Source: Thelephora terrestris (taxonomy: Eukaryota > Basidiomycota > Agaricomycetes > Thelephorales > Thelephoraceae). Taken from it: a stretch of 64,000 nucleotides of DNA. This document shows positions 34,106 through 46,534 of this stretch, piece by piece. The stretch spans positions 682,001-746,000 of the forward strand of contig WIUZ02000018.1 in assembly GCA_015956445.1 (NCBI GenBank). Direction: 5' to 3'. The notes under the pieces are model-generated. The model did no database searches. It was not told the DNA's origin and saw only the letters and a program-made list of their open reading frames with translations. The first letter of the stretch is position 1. Each line of letters begins with the position of its first letter. Position numbers and translations under genes: made by a program.

Positions 34106-35244
34106 TGTCGAGACTTTAGGCAGCCGCGAGGGAGTGGTGTGGAGTAAGGCTGCGAGGAGGATACCGAATACATTGCTGGGCGGTGATTTTGTGATGGCAC
34201 GCTTTGTACAAACGCCGAACGGAACTCTTGTAATCGAATCATCCGAGGTTCTTCGCTCCGTCACCATTCCGAGGCATCCTATGCTTTTATCTTGTACCGT
34301 CAAAATCGCCCAGGAGGAACGCTCAACCTGTTCTCCTTTGATTTCTAGTTTAACTGTGCCTCACTCTTGATTTTGTCTCGTTCGTCGAATTACCCGAAGT
34401 CCATCGCTAGGCTCTCTCTTCCCGTGCTTGGATCCCCCACCCGTTTCTAGCAGTTGATGTGATGCACTTTGCCTCACACATAATCGGAGCCCAGTAATAC
34501 TTCAGGCGAACGTTATCTGGGTGTGTTGCAGGGGAGAGAAGAGGGTCTGAAAAGGGATCCACGAGCACCATCAGCTGAGTCGCTCGTGCTCGTCAGGGAA
34601 ATACCTCCAAGATAACCCTGATGGATCTCGGGATGAGTCTGGCGCTGTACGTTATCCGCGTTCGCGTTGATTGATTTATGTCCCCGTATCTGCCTCGCGT
34701 GATTCCAAGTATGAACCCCTGGCTCACCCACGGCCTCAGACACACGGACCACCATCTCTAGAGCGCATACATAGAGTGGTATACGGCCAGCGTGACGGAG
34801 ACAGGTTCTTCAGCTACCCAGATGGCAATTTGTATCGAGCTCTGAGGTTACGATGAAAGGCACGTAAGAAAACGCAATGTATGTGTTACGCCGATTTCAA
34901 ATATTTCAAGAGACTGGTCCTCAGGCGAGAGCTTCACTCACGAGTGTACGCATAGTCCACGGTGCTGAAATCGTAACGACACGTTTTGATTATGAGTGAC
35001 TGATAATTGTACGCAACACCGAAGGTCAAGTACCCAAAGAGACAAGAAGATTATTTTGCGTCGTCCTGAACATACATCTTTCTCCGAAAGGAGACGACAC
35101 AGCATACATAGTACAATGGCATGGAGGGAGGGGGGAGAAATGAGTAATCGTCGCGTTCGATCCGGTCGTGGGGAAAAGGGAGGAATTTGGGTTGGGCGTC
35201 GAAAGCAAAGATTATAGGATACAGAGACGAGGCCGGGAACGAAC
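34106..35244. other. intergenic, nothing recognised
   Basis: Contains the NLR upstream region and the 3' side of the second transporter gene. No coding candidate. Confidence 0.4.
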
Positions 35245-36193
35245 TCATCCACGGGCGAGGTTGCCGACGGGGAGATTGAACCCACAGTTTTCCTCGTTCA
35301 AGAGGTTAGCAGCCCCAGCGTAGAAAGCCACGGCGACAAACAGGAGTCCTTCTCCTCCGGCGATCTTTTGCAGAGTGAGACTCCTCGTGAACTCGGCGAT
35401 GGTAAGGATGAGGAGGTTCACGTCGAGGAGGAGGAAAAAGAGGAGGAGGACGACGTTGGTCCTCAAGGTCCCAATACTAGAAAGAAGATTAGAGTGGAGG
35501 GGGGCATTGTGAAATCATAGCACTCACAGGAAGATGGTGGTAAGGATTGTCCAGCCAGCCAATATCATTGCGAGCGCGTTGTAGTATTGATCGGGGTGAT
35601 TGGCGTAGACTTCCGCAAGCCCGAAGGCGGGGAAGACGAAGGGAGAGTAGGCCAACCAGAAACCACCGTAACAAGTGAACGCTAAAAAAGAGGTGAGCGT
35701 TAGTAAACCGACCAGAGTTCGGACAAAAATAAAAACCAGACTCGCCATTTGCAGCGAATGTATTGCCGGCAGCGAATGCTGGTCATCCAAGCGATCAGTC
35801 CGACGGTGTCTTTTGGGTAAAAGGTTGCGAGCCACATACCCAACAGCCCCGCGATTATCTGACAGATACCGCCGAAGAAGAGGACCATACCAACGCCGGC
35901 ATTCTCGATGGTGATACCACGATCGTGGAGGTTAAACAGCGAGAAGACGAAGATGGTGACAGCAGAGGCGAAGAAACCGCTACGGGAGGTCATTTGGTCA
36001 ACGCATGTCACGAATATTGGACTACTGCTCACAGGGGAGCCGGGTTTATAACAAGCTTTTTCTCGGGCGCAGGAGGAGGAGCATGGGAATAGGTGCGGGC
36101 GACCACGTTCGGGACACCTTTTCCTCTGGTGCTGTGACGACGCTCATCCGCTTCGAAAGTGAATGAAGCCTTCTCGAGAATGATGTCGTCCAT
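35245..36193 (-). CDS. second GPR1/FUN34/SatP (AceTr) family transporter
   Basis: Exons 36033-36193, 35840-35979, 35746-35778, 35528-35681 and 35245-35476 give 239 residues. The family motif reads NPAPLGFFASAVT after a 48-residue hydrophilic N-terminus (MDDIILEKASFTFEADERR). Helices include GVGMVLFFGGICQIIAGLLA, TCYGGFWLAYSPFVFPAFG and NVVLLLFFLLLDVNLLILTI. Exons 2, 3 and 4 are exactly as long (140, 33 and 154 nt) as those of the paralog at 19231-20226, which supports both the model and the duplication. The intron at 35682-35745 must start with GC (GCGAGT) to keep the frame. The sequences have diverged well beyond a recent duplication. The substrate is inferred from the family. Confidence 0.88.
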
Positions 36194-39121
36194 GGCGGCT
36201 ATGGGTGGCGGAAGGAGGCAAGATCTGGGGGGGAGAGAAGGCCTTACCGTTCCATCTCCCACTCACCTCAGCCCTTATAAAAAGGTTTTGAGATCTTTCG
36301 ATTTTGAACACAACGTAGCATTTCAGGAAGGTGACCGTCCGCGTCTCCATCAGGTGAGTAGGCTCTTTGAAACTCACTCGGCTTCCGTCGTGAATTCCGA
36401 ATTGTTGAACTAGAAAGTTTACGAGCACGAGGAAGTAGATTTTAGGAGAAAAACTTTGGGAGTATAGTGGTTCCCGCGTCGTACGTAATAATCTCCTCCA
36501 CCATACACTCATGACCACTCTGTGGCAAGGGTGCAATGGTTTCATCCATAAGCATGACGACCTTAGACGGAAGACGGAGGGCCACCGGAGCACTGTTTCC
36601 GGATGCTATTCAAATAGTCCCCACTGCAATTGTGGAATTGCGAGTGCGTGTGGTGAAGTATCAGTGCTAGTACCGGAGCCCCGACGCCGCTCGAGGTCAA
36701 ATCATTCTGCAAATCGGTACGTGCTAATCGCGAGATTCTTTTCATCGGCTGTTTATGGTGTAGGTCCATCGTGAAAAGTTACCTTTAACTAGTCAACCGG
36801 CAACAGAGGAATCCTCCTTTGCTCCCATCCTCTATCGCAGGAAATCCTGTGAGTCGGTTGCGAGGCCTGGAGAAACGCGCGTGTCCTAGGATTCGAACGA
36901 GGGTGCAACGTGGTGCGGGGATGCGGGGCTCCATATCTGGTTCGCAATGTAGCGATCGATGATCTTTCTGACTTCCAGAAGACGATACCCCATGAGGGCT
37001 CCGAGCACGTGGTCCATTGGGGTTCGGCGATCGGCACACTTCATTCTCCGAGAGTCGAGAACGCAGGTAGCCTCTCGGGAGATCAGTTTACCGCCCTCCA
37101 AAGTTTTAGCTTTTTCAAAACGCAACGGATACCTTGGGTACTCTGGGGAAAATATTGGGGCCAGAGGGCTTGGCGCTCATTCGCTTTGAAATCGGCTGTC
37201 GCTTACCCTGTCCGTCAGGGCTGGATCCTCCGCGTGGGGTTGGACCTGAGAGTCGGCGTAGTTCGAGGGGGGTTCGAGGGGGGTTTCATGAAGGCATTAC
37301 ATTTCCACGTGCTCGACTTCCCCTACCCTAGAAACTTTGATCTTCGCCTAACCAATCTCGGACGAGATGGACCGAGGCGTCTGGCGAACCCAGGGCTTCA
37401 AATTTCAATGCATACTACCGCCGCTAGAAGCGATAAAATCGTCTCAGCTGGAGTCAGGCCAGAGTTCTAGTCTGAATGACTCTCGGGTTAACAGTAAAAC
37501 GAGTATCTCATCCGAGGGTCTCCACTGACAACGATCTCATCAGAACAATCAAGACATCGGTGTGCGAGGACGACGGTTCGGGTGGTACTTTTGATGGAAG
37601 CGAGTGTGGTATGGACCAGAACAGGGAAGAGGACTTGAAAGTTGGTTGAGCGAAACCTAGAACCCGAGGTTCAGGGGAGTTGTTTACCAATGTGGATGAT
37701 CTTGATCGTCGACGACCTGACCTAATCCGTGCAGTAGAGTACAGTCAAAACCTCTCCCCATTGTCCTGCATTCACCGGACCTTTGAGCACTCCAGCCATC
37801 TCCATCGCATCTACGATCATCCGGCGCACATAACTTTTCGAGGTTCCGAAGGGGCCTTCCTCCAGTGCGACCTATTTCAGTCTGCGTTTCCCACCTTTTC
37901 CTATTCTCAAACTCGTAATTCTAGGTTCACTCTTCGCCGAAATTCGCGTATGCTGGTCGCAGGACGGACAGCAGATATTCCAGCATTCGTGCAGAACCGG
38001 GGTCAGTGATCGGGATCCCAAAGCAATTTCGTGGGATTAACTGAGGAAGCGAAACAGAGGTTCGTGCAGCGCTCTTACTATGCCTCGGTCGACGCTTATA
38101 GAGTTGGGTTTACGCGTGTTGGCGAGTGCATAGTCGCCCTTGAATCGCCCTTCGCTTGTCGCGCACATGATTCGAAACCGCTTTTCCTGATGTCAACATC
38201 CCTGTCTTCCAGGCATAGACCTTACTACTTTCGAGATATTCTCTTTCACCTCAGCAACGTTCTTACCCGACGGCAGGGAGGCCCCCACGGTCGCTTTATC
38301 GAGTTGGAAGCGTCGGCCCTCGAACGTCAGGTCCTAGAGACACCACGAGCCAACACAGTGCAACGCCATCTGGAAATATGGAAGGATAGAAGCAGTCTTG
38401 TATCCTTGGTGGGTAGATTCTATCAGAAACCTAACGTCGACGCGTGGTCAAACATTCTGATATGGCGAGGCCGAATTCGCAATAGCCAATAAAACATCCT
38501 ACATGACACCAGCGTTCCCGGTACCCGGAAAACAGATAACGCTCACACCCGACGTGAGCCATTCATGGCTGCCATCGGCAGTCTGTCACGCACCTCCCCA
38601 CTTGATCGTCTTTCCTCGTCAGGACCTCGGCGGTGCCCATTGTGCGGGTGTGCGGGTGCTTGGAGCAGCAAGTTGGCGCCGAGATGCAAACGGCTTCGCC
38701 CAGGTATTGGCCTCAGCTACAAAGCCACCCGCCCGTTTGAGTTGTACGGGGGAATCTCCTAGACTCGGACCACTAGAGCCAGTGTCGACACAGAACTTCA
38801 CGAATTGTTTTTTGAACCCGGCCTGTCACAACGCCCTCAAGCTTTTCCGCATTTATAATCCGCCCAAACAACATCAGTAACGCACCAGCCTCCAAACCCA
38901 TTGTCAGGGGTCCTGAAGCACCCTACCCGCTTCCCACGCTTACTCCCGAGCCAGGGTGATGATCCAATTTCCTGCAAAATACCTGGGACGAAGCCCGTGA
39001 TAGGATAGCAAAAAGACAAAGTAACTAAGAACGATAAAATACCAGGGAATCGAAAAGCCCAACATACGACGAAGCAAAAAGCGACATTAGGAATCAAGAG
39101 TGGCGACAACAAGCAATAATA
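36194..39121. other. intergenic (2.9 kb), nothing recognised
   Basis: Short open frames on both strands without motifs. 37259-37283 is a short g-rich direct repeat (ttcgagggggg). Dead gene fragments may be present, but none is identifiable by eye. Confidence 0.35.
36274..36279 (-). promoter_or_regulatory. TATA-like box of the second transporter gene
   Basis: TATAAG on the minus strand within cctttttataagggctg, 81 bp upstream of the ATG at 36193. Confidence 0.45.
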
Positions 39122-42100
39122 TCAACAACTAAGCGTGGATAGCGATAGGGGCTGTTGGGAAAGTAAAACTGTGGTTCCAGCAGCTTCTAGGCTAGAAGCC
39201 ACAACCTGAGCTAAGGCTTCCTGCGAGACCAGATGCTCACAGGATTCAAGAGTGGGAGTCGAACGTATATCAAAAACGTTGTAGATGTTGTCTAGATCAA
39301 GTCCGGGGGTGTTCGTGGAAGCAAAAAAGGGTAGATTCCTCTCTTTCGGCGGCGACCGATCTTCCATGGTCCAGTAATTTCCACTAGCGTCTTCTTCCTC
39401 TTCACCGATCTGGATAAAAGCGCTCGACAGGGCGCCCGTTGCTTCATGGGGGTCGTAAGCCTTATCTAGGGAAGGAGGATCGGGGGAGGGAATGTGAATG
39501 TCGTCGGATGACGGAATGAGTACAGGGGGAGATTGGACAATCTTGGATTGTGCTTTTCGCCAGGCCTTGATAATCTTGTGATTTCCGACGTAATAAATGC
39601 GAGCACGGCCAAGGTCTTTCTTGTTCCTACCCCGTTTGTCGGCGGAAATCTCGTCTTCCGAGCGCGAATCTTCCGAGCGAGGGCCCCAGGCATCCTGCCA
39701 TCTCCCCGCATACACTCGATTCCTTCGAGAAGGCGGATGACCCGTGACCGAGCCAGAGGAGAAACCAGCGGTTTGCACCGTGACGTTTTGTAGGTTGTTG
39801 CCGACGTAGCTTGTCCCGATTCGCTCCCCGTTGAGAGAGTATACCGTACCCCAATGGCTACCGCTCCCAGATTCCTCCAACATCCTTTGAGTCTGCAATG
39901 CGGCTTCGGCGGGCTTTACGCGGACACTGGAGTCTTGGACGTTCGATTCGTCATCCTCGTCGTAGTCGTCGTCAGAGGTATCATATCGCCGACCGGTGAC
40001 TCTCCTCCGTCTCGTCCTGGCTTTCCTCGCGGGGAGCTCCCTATGTACCGAGGACGTGAGGACACGTCTACTTTTGGGCCCCTCGTGAGAGCTGGAGAAC
40101 GATGCGGCGAGGTGAGGTAAGGATCGGATCTCCCCGCTCAGGAGTTTGGCCATTGTTTCCTTGTCAAATTTGATGTGTCGAGTCGTTATGTAAACTTCCT
40201 TTCTCTTTTCACAGCAGGAAGTACAATTGCATTTGTCGAGGCAGGCGGGACAATCAAAATTCTTCTTGAACTGCTGGAATTCGATATCATGATACCTAGT
40301 TCGGGTGTAGAGAGTGCGATATAAATCTGGCTGAACCTCGAGCCAACACAGAGTGGGCTTACCTTTTAACGATACACAGGATGCAGTAGAGTTTTGCACA
40401 AGTACGACAACTCATCTTTGGGTGTAGGCTAGAGCGTCGACACTGATGACAGAAAGCGTTCTCGTTCACCGCAACGATACGGTAGGGTCCCTCCGTGTTT
40501 GTACTGCGCTTCCGATTCTGGGAGGTGGTCGCCTTAGCGCTGGTTACACGAGGCGGAGTACCGGAGTCGCTGTTGATGAACGTGGTATCGTCATCGACTA
40601 TGTTGGCCATCCCACTGGACAGCGCGACGGACGACGTAGAAGCGGTGCCGCTTGCAAGTGGGCCCCAGGCGCTGAGTTCTGTCAAGGGAGAATCCAGCGC
40701 ATGGTCTGGAGATAGGTGACGACTGACGTGGGTACTCGGGGTGGTTTTTGCGGACACGCTCCTTTGACCCTGGGAGTTCGACAGATGAGGGGGGGTCTGT
40801 AGAGTGCCTTTCCTATAGAACTTGGCTTTCCCTCCGCCCGAGTTACCTTCGGAGTCCCTCACAGATTTGGCAGAGTTCGACTGGGATGTCGAGGCGGGAG
40901 GAATTCGAATTCTTAAGGCAGGGTGAACGGGAGGTGGTGAATGCACCCGGGGTCTCTTCCGCGAGTGAAAGTCGCGGAATGGTGCAGGAGCGGGGGAAGG
41001 AAAGCGCGGTTCCGAGAAAGCTGGAGTACCACTGAGGAGAGCAGGGTCGATCATGGTTTCAATGCTTGGTCCCCATGGTTGATAGTTTATGATATCATCC
41101 ATTGTCATAACTGCGAATGGGTCCGCAACAGAGTAATCACCCCCCAAGTCAAGGTCGCCGTAGTTAGAAGGGTTTTGCAAATTCACTAGCACTTGGGCGG
41201 AGTCAACGGTAAATGATGGGGTGACCTCATCGGGTGGACCCACAGAGGCCATGGCCGCCGGTTCAATGAATTCGGCTACGAGGTCACCTTCGCCATTGAT
41301 GTGCTCATCATTAAGCGTCGTGGAATTGGGTAACCTTTCGAAGAGATGGGCGTGAATGAACCGCGCTGATAAGAATGCAGAAAATGGGGATCGTTCGTGA
41401 AATTGATGGTGGACTTCGTAGGTTTCTTGTGTAGGATCGTTATCAAGGTCGTATGCAAGCATAGGCAGGTCCTCGGGGATGACAGGCGAAGCGGAAACCC
41501 GAGACTGTGGCTTGGGATTCAAGACATCGTGAGCGACAGGAGAGGCTTGGTGAGGTATCTCTCGCTTCTTCGAAACGGAGGACTTGACATTAACAGAAGT
41601 GGTGGCCGGTTTATCAGAACGCAACTGATGGGGTACTGTGGAAAGGGATTTGGCTACAGTTTTGTTGGTTGGATTAGCGGATGTGTGGGCAATGGCGCGG
41701 GCCCCCGACGTGGAGGTGGGCGGGGATGACGACTGGTCGATCATGATCTCGATCAGTCAGGTTTTCTCAAGAAAACACGGCCGCACAGACTTACAGAAGA
41801 TATACTAGTGAACAAATGCTTGGATGGCTTAGGGGATCTTTGAGATGGAGTGATTTTCCTTGCTGGGGACTGCTTAGGACTTGTGATCTCAACCTCCGAA
41901 GAACTCTCGGTCAAGGGTGAGTCGTCATCGATGAAAATAATGCTGGGGGCGCGATTGCGGCGAGGAGATCGTCGTGGAAGGTGGTTTGCAGAGTAGGATG
42001 TTGATGATTGGGAATTGAGCTATGTCGCGGCTAATGTCAAACGGGGCGAACAATCGGGCTGCGGGGTTGGTGGGCGTACCATCTGGGCACTAGACTCGAC

Positions 42101-42292
42101 CGTCGGATAATGCTGAGAATCGTTTATGCGTAGGTGCCTTTTGGCCACTGGTTCCGTCGGCCCTGGCTCAATATTTCCGGTGACCTTTAAGGTGTTTGAG
42201 TGAGAAATGAGTGAAACCCGGAAAAGGGGACGGGGAGCGTGGCCGACCTTGTGGACAGAAGCAGATAATCCGCTAGTCTTCTCTACGACCAT
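39122..42292 (-). CDS. zf-4CXXC_R1 (CDCA7-type) zinc-finger protein
   Basis: Exons 42080-42292, 41795-42019, 40363-41747 and 39122-40295 give 998 residues with all phases matching. The only folded domain seen is a Cys-rich finger near residues 570-640: FCHQCRRSS, CRTCAKLYCILC, then across the intron at 40296-40362 FDCPACLDKCNCTSCC. This is the zf-4CXXC_R1 arrangement of CDCA7/R1 proteins, nuclear DNA-binding proteins; vertebrate CDCA7 partners the HELLS remodeller. The rest is low-complexity Ser/Pro-rich sequence with an acidic patch (DTSDDDYDEDDE) and basic patches (KARTRRRRVTGRR). The ATG at 42292 is the first in frame after an upstream non-ATG extension, so the true N-terminus is uncertain. 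A role in DNA methylation or heterochromatin is inferred. Confidence 0.85.
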
Positions 42293-43195
42293 CCCAGGGT
42301 TCGTCTTTAGCAGAGAGGTGAAGCGGAGAGAGAGAGAGTTGGCGGATTGCGGCGACGGGGAACGGAGACAAGACGATAACACTGTTAGGACAAGCGATCC
42401 TTATTCAGAGAGAACAGGTCCAGAAGAGAGGTTGAGGATGGTACTGGACGCATCAGACGCGTCGCCGTCGTCACCACAATCGTTGTCCGGACCAAAAGTT
42501 GCGTGGTCTGTTGTAGGTCACCGAAAAGAGTCGGCGTATGGGCACGTGACACTATCAATCCTTCAACGCGTTGGCGCTTAATCATAGCGCTCAAAGGTGC
42601 ATGCCAGCGCTAAGTACCACGGGCGCGTGTCATTTGAATGACACTCGCGCAGTCCCAGAGATGGTGTAATTTCCGGCATACAAAGGAAACTCAGACAGAA
42701 GGAACAAGTAGAAATAGGACAAATGTGGACCGAAAATAAAGGATGATACAGTGGAGCGCAGCGGAAACAAAGCAGAAGAAAGTCGTAGTGGATGTGAAAA
42801 AACTTCAGCCGTGAAACCTCCGCGTTGATCCAAAAAAGGGCTACAACACCAATGGGGGTATAAATTCGCCGAGGGTGGGGAAATCCGAAGTGATGATGAC
42901 CCCACATGGCCCAGCGTAAAAGAGAAACGGAAGTGCCGCCTTGTGGATCGAGGGCGCGCAGGAAATACGAGCACAGACAAACAACAAGCAATGTACAGAT
43001 CGGGGTTGTGTCTAGAGGGATGGTTCGGGGATCGAGGTGGAAGCGATTTCGGCAAAGGGACCAAAGCCTTGAACTTGCCGGAGATGATCCCGAAATGGGT
43101 CCGCGGGATCTGCCGGGGATGAAGCAATGAAGACGAGTGCGATAGCAAGTAGGAAAGACGACTTGCCACTTGGAGAAGGAGGAGACAAATGTCGG
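42293..43195. other. intergenic between the zinc-finger gene and ATG4
   Basis: About 0.9 kb holding the zinc-finger gene's upstream region and the 3' side of ATG4. No coding candidate accepted. Confidence 0.4.
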
Positions 43196-46100
43196 TTAAA
43201 AATCATCCCCATCTTCCGTCAATAAAACTCCCCTTACACCACCACTCTGGGTCCTTCCCCCGTCCCTCGCCTTGGTCGTCCTCATTTGAGGTATCCGCTT
43301 TACGCCATCCCCTTTCTTATCGTCTTCCTTCTCTGCTTCCCCGGTAATAGATGAAGGGAAAGGATAATGTTGACCGATAGTTGCCGCGGTGGTGGTTTCG
43401 ACGATAGGCACGGTCTTCGAGGTTATATCGGGTCGTCGCGATTTGGACTTCGATGGCCGCCTCTCCCTATCCTCATCCCTGTATTTTGACCCCGACTTGG
43501 ATTTGGATCTGGTTGTGGCCCCCTCACTCGTCACAGACTCAACTCTCAGCATTCCCACTTCAGACTTGCTTGACGACAGAACCGATGGGGGTGTGATCAA
43601 CCCCGAGTCGACCCAGTCATCCTCGATGTCACCATCTCCTTCGACCCCCAGGTCTTCGTCATCGTCATCATCCTCGTATCCAAATCCTCCCGGGATAGTG
43701 TTTTCCCTCGATTTAACTCTAGGCCGCTTTAACATGTCCTGCTCGGGGAACGTTGCCGCGTGAGGGGTGATGGGGTCGATCGATTCTTCCTCCGTTTCGA
43801 CCTCAGAGCTCCTTTTTCCGTCTCCATTCGTTTGAAGGTCCTCACCGATCTCCGTCGCACCATCCCCCCTGAGACTCGCGCTCTCAGAGGTCGAACGTGA
43901 GATGGGAGATGACGTGGACGGTGAACGTGAACCAGTGAATCGTATGGAACGAGACTTGGGCTGGGATCGTATTTCTTCCTCGGCTAATGAGAAATCGTCG
44001 TCACTGTCTTCGGGTTCTTCGAGATCCATCTCAGGGTCGGACAGGGATTCAAGGTCCAAATTAGAGTCACTATCCGAAGGCCAGTTTGGTGGCTCGTCAT
44101 TGATCGAGAGGAAGATCTTGTGTTTCTTTCCCAGCTTAGATTCGGGAGGCCCCATGTCAGTATAGAACCAGGAGGAATATGATTGATCTGCATTGCTTAC
44201 CTCCTCAACCTTATTTCTAAAATCTTTCCAGTCGCTCTCGTCACGACAGAAGAACCCAATCAACATGCTTGGATCAAGCCCACTCAACGGCATCTTCCTC
44301 ACGCGATCGCAGTGGAAAGTCTTCAGCTCCGTTGCACTATATGCATGCACGTAGTGTTGTTGAAGTGACTCCAAGTCTTCTTCGATACCCGATAACGCTG
44401 ACCGAGGAGACATTCCAAGTTCGTGTTCGTCCATATCGGATTGCCAACGGCCGTGGGAATGGGAAGAGCCGGAGGACGAAAGAGAGGTTTGGTAGTGCGA
44501 TGAGAGCCTTCCGCCCGTGCTGCCGGCTCCAGAGCGGGGTGGGGAAGTCGGGGAACGGGAATGAGCACCGGGCCTTCGTGGGGCGGGTGATGAAGGGCGG
44601 GCTATGTCCAAAGGTTCCGCAGTTCCGTTATGGCCCTCGTCATACTCTCCAGGAGGAGGTCGTAGAGGGACAGCAGGTCGAGCGTGATGGGGATCCAGAT
44701 AGAAGAGGTTGTCCGCTTGAGAGCCGACGAAGTAGTACGAAGAGGATGGGCGACCACCTGCAATTCCAACTGACTGATGCCATGTGTAGATTTCCTAGAG
44801 GGCGGAGGACAAGGTCAGTAACGACCGATGGGACGAACCTCGTTGCAAATAGCAAACCTTTATGGCATCGTAATATACGGGATTCACGCCGCCAATACCC
44901 AACCTGGTGCCAATCAACACCAAAACTCCTCTGTTACCCCAAGACTTTTTGACATGTCTCTTGGGTGACCCTGTTGGGTTATGGGAGGCGGCGTATACGT
45001 CGGATTGATAGATGACAGAATCGGCAGCTACTGAAACTCCGAGCTCGGCTTTGGGGAATGCGTGTACAAGGGCCCTAGGTTGCCGGACCTTCTTGAGCAA
45101 AGTGGGGCAGTAAAGAATACGATCACGCACTTGATAGCACCAGCCGCTGTACTGGGTCCAAACCATTGTCCGACTTCCTTTCCAAGGTCTTTCCCTGCCA
45201 ACGCCATCCGGTGGACACTGAACGGACACAATTGTGAAGGTGAATCCAAAAACCATGTTATCAGCTGAACGTATGTTGCGTAATCGGCCGTTTGTACTGG
45301 ATACGGCGGTTTCCGCCAGTCTGCATAGGTTATCAGGGCTGGTTCAGAGGAGAAGATGGACAACCTTACCCCGTCCGAGGTGAAGATGCAGGAGGGTGTT
45401 CGCCAATAAACTCTGGCCGGTTCGCAGCATACAACCCCAACCAGAATCACTAGTCCAACCCTTCTCCGCCAACCCGAACCACTTTTTACTTGGCGGACTC
45501 GGCGGAGGTCCACACGAGGGATCACCCGGATCATATGAAAGCGCAGCGAGAGTGGTATCCTTAATCGGGGCGAACTGCGATCGGTACGTTAGCCAAACTC
45601 TGGAGGTGTAATCTTCATAAAAAACGGGGGGCCAGTGCGCGCCAGGGTTGTGCTTGCTACTCGTCGAAGAGGAGAGGGAGGAAGATAACTGGTTATCGGA
45701 GGGTGATCGGAGACCACTTGCTGATCCTGGCGACTTTCGAAGGTCTGCCGATCCTCGTCGAACAGGAGTCGAAAAAGAGTGGGCAATGGCCATGGGAGGA
45801 GCGGGTTCTGGGGGTTCATAACCGGGATGTCTGACACCCAATAGCCATATTGGGTCTGTGCACATATCGGGGGTAGAATCGCTGTCTAATAGGTACCGCA
45901 TGGCCTTGTCCAAATGACCTTTGCCGTGCTTTGCCGCTGTCAGCAGAGAATGCGGACCCTTTCCCTTCGGAGAGCCGACGGGTAAGGAGGAAGTGGATAG
46001 GTGTGCCTGCTGGGAGAGAATTGCAGGGAGGGTGAGATCGTTGTTGGGGGTGTTGAAAGTATGGGAGAACCAGCCGGAGAGGCGGGAAGGGAGATCGCCA

Positions 46101-46534
46101 ATTTTCGAGTGAGATGTACTCTGGTGCAGTCCGCCCGCGTCGGATATGGGACGTTCTTGGCGTAATCGTTGAAGGGGAGAGGCGGAAGGTTCAACGATAA
46201 CGGGCGGTTCATCGACGATGCCCTCACCCTCGATCACCTGGCTATTCCGCAGTTGGGACTGGTCGTTGAGCTTGATCGCAGAGTTCCGCTTGCTCGACGT
46301 CCTCGACACAGACTTCTTGTTCGGTGGAGGAGTCTGAGGGGGAGTGGTTGTGGTGGGAGAAGAGGAGGTGCTTGCTATGGAGCTAGAGTTGATGCTGGTG
46401 GTCGAGTCAGCCACCGACCTTGATCTGTCCCTGTTCACTTTTTGCAGGAACTTTGGAAGTTTCGAAGATGAATGTGGAGTTGACGGAGTTGGAGAGGAAT
46501 TAGACGGAGAATGGCGGGACTTGTTGGAGGACAT
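43196..46534 (-). CDS. ATG4: autophagy cysteine protease ATG4, unusually long
   Basis: ATG4 cuts the C-terminus of ATG8 and later releases it from lipid, in cytosol and at autophagosome membranes. Exons 45370-46534, 45131-45320, 44858-45074 and 43196-44794 give 1056 residues, about twice the usual 400-500. The catalytic Cys lies in [15 protein letters not shown] (near 368), and the Asp-His pair in [13 protein letters not shown] (near 557-559). [36 protein letters not shown] and [17 protein letters not shown] are further conserved blocks. The extra length is a Ser/Pro-rich N-terminus (about 250 residues), an insertion after the DPH motif, and a C-terminal tail of about 330 residues with several Asp/Glu runs ([20 protein letters not shown]) and Lys/Arg-Ser stretches. 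All phases match. Confidence 0.95.

Noticed and set aside
36880-36900. Minus-strand CGTTCGAATCC, another B-box-like site
   Set aside because: The second T-stem pair fails and no tRNA-like arms precede it.
37259-37283. Short g-rich direct repeat
   Set aside because: Two imperfect units only; too short to call a functional repeat.
44269-44952. 227-codon plus-strand open frame
   Set aside because: Antisense to ATG4 exons and crossing an ATG4 intron, with no recognisable domain.
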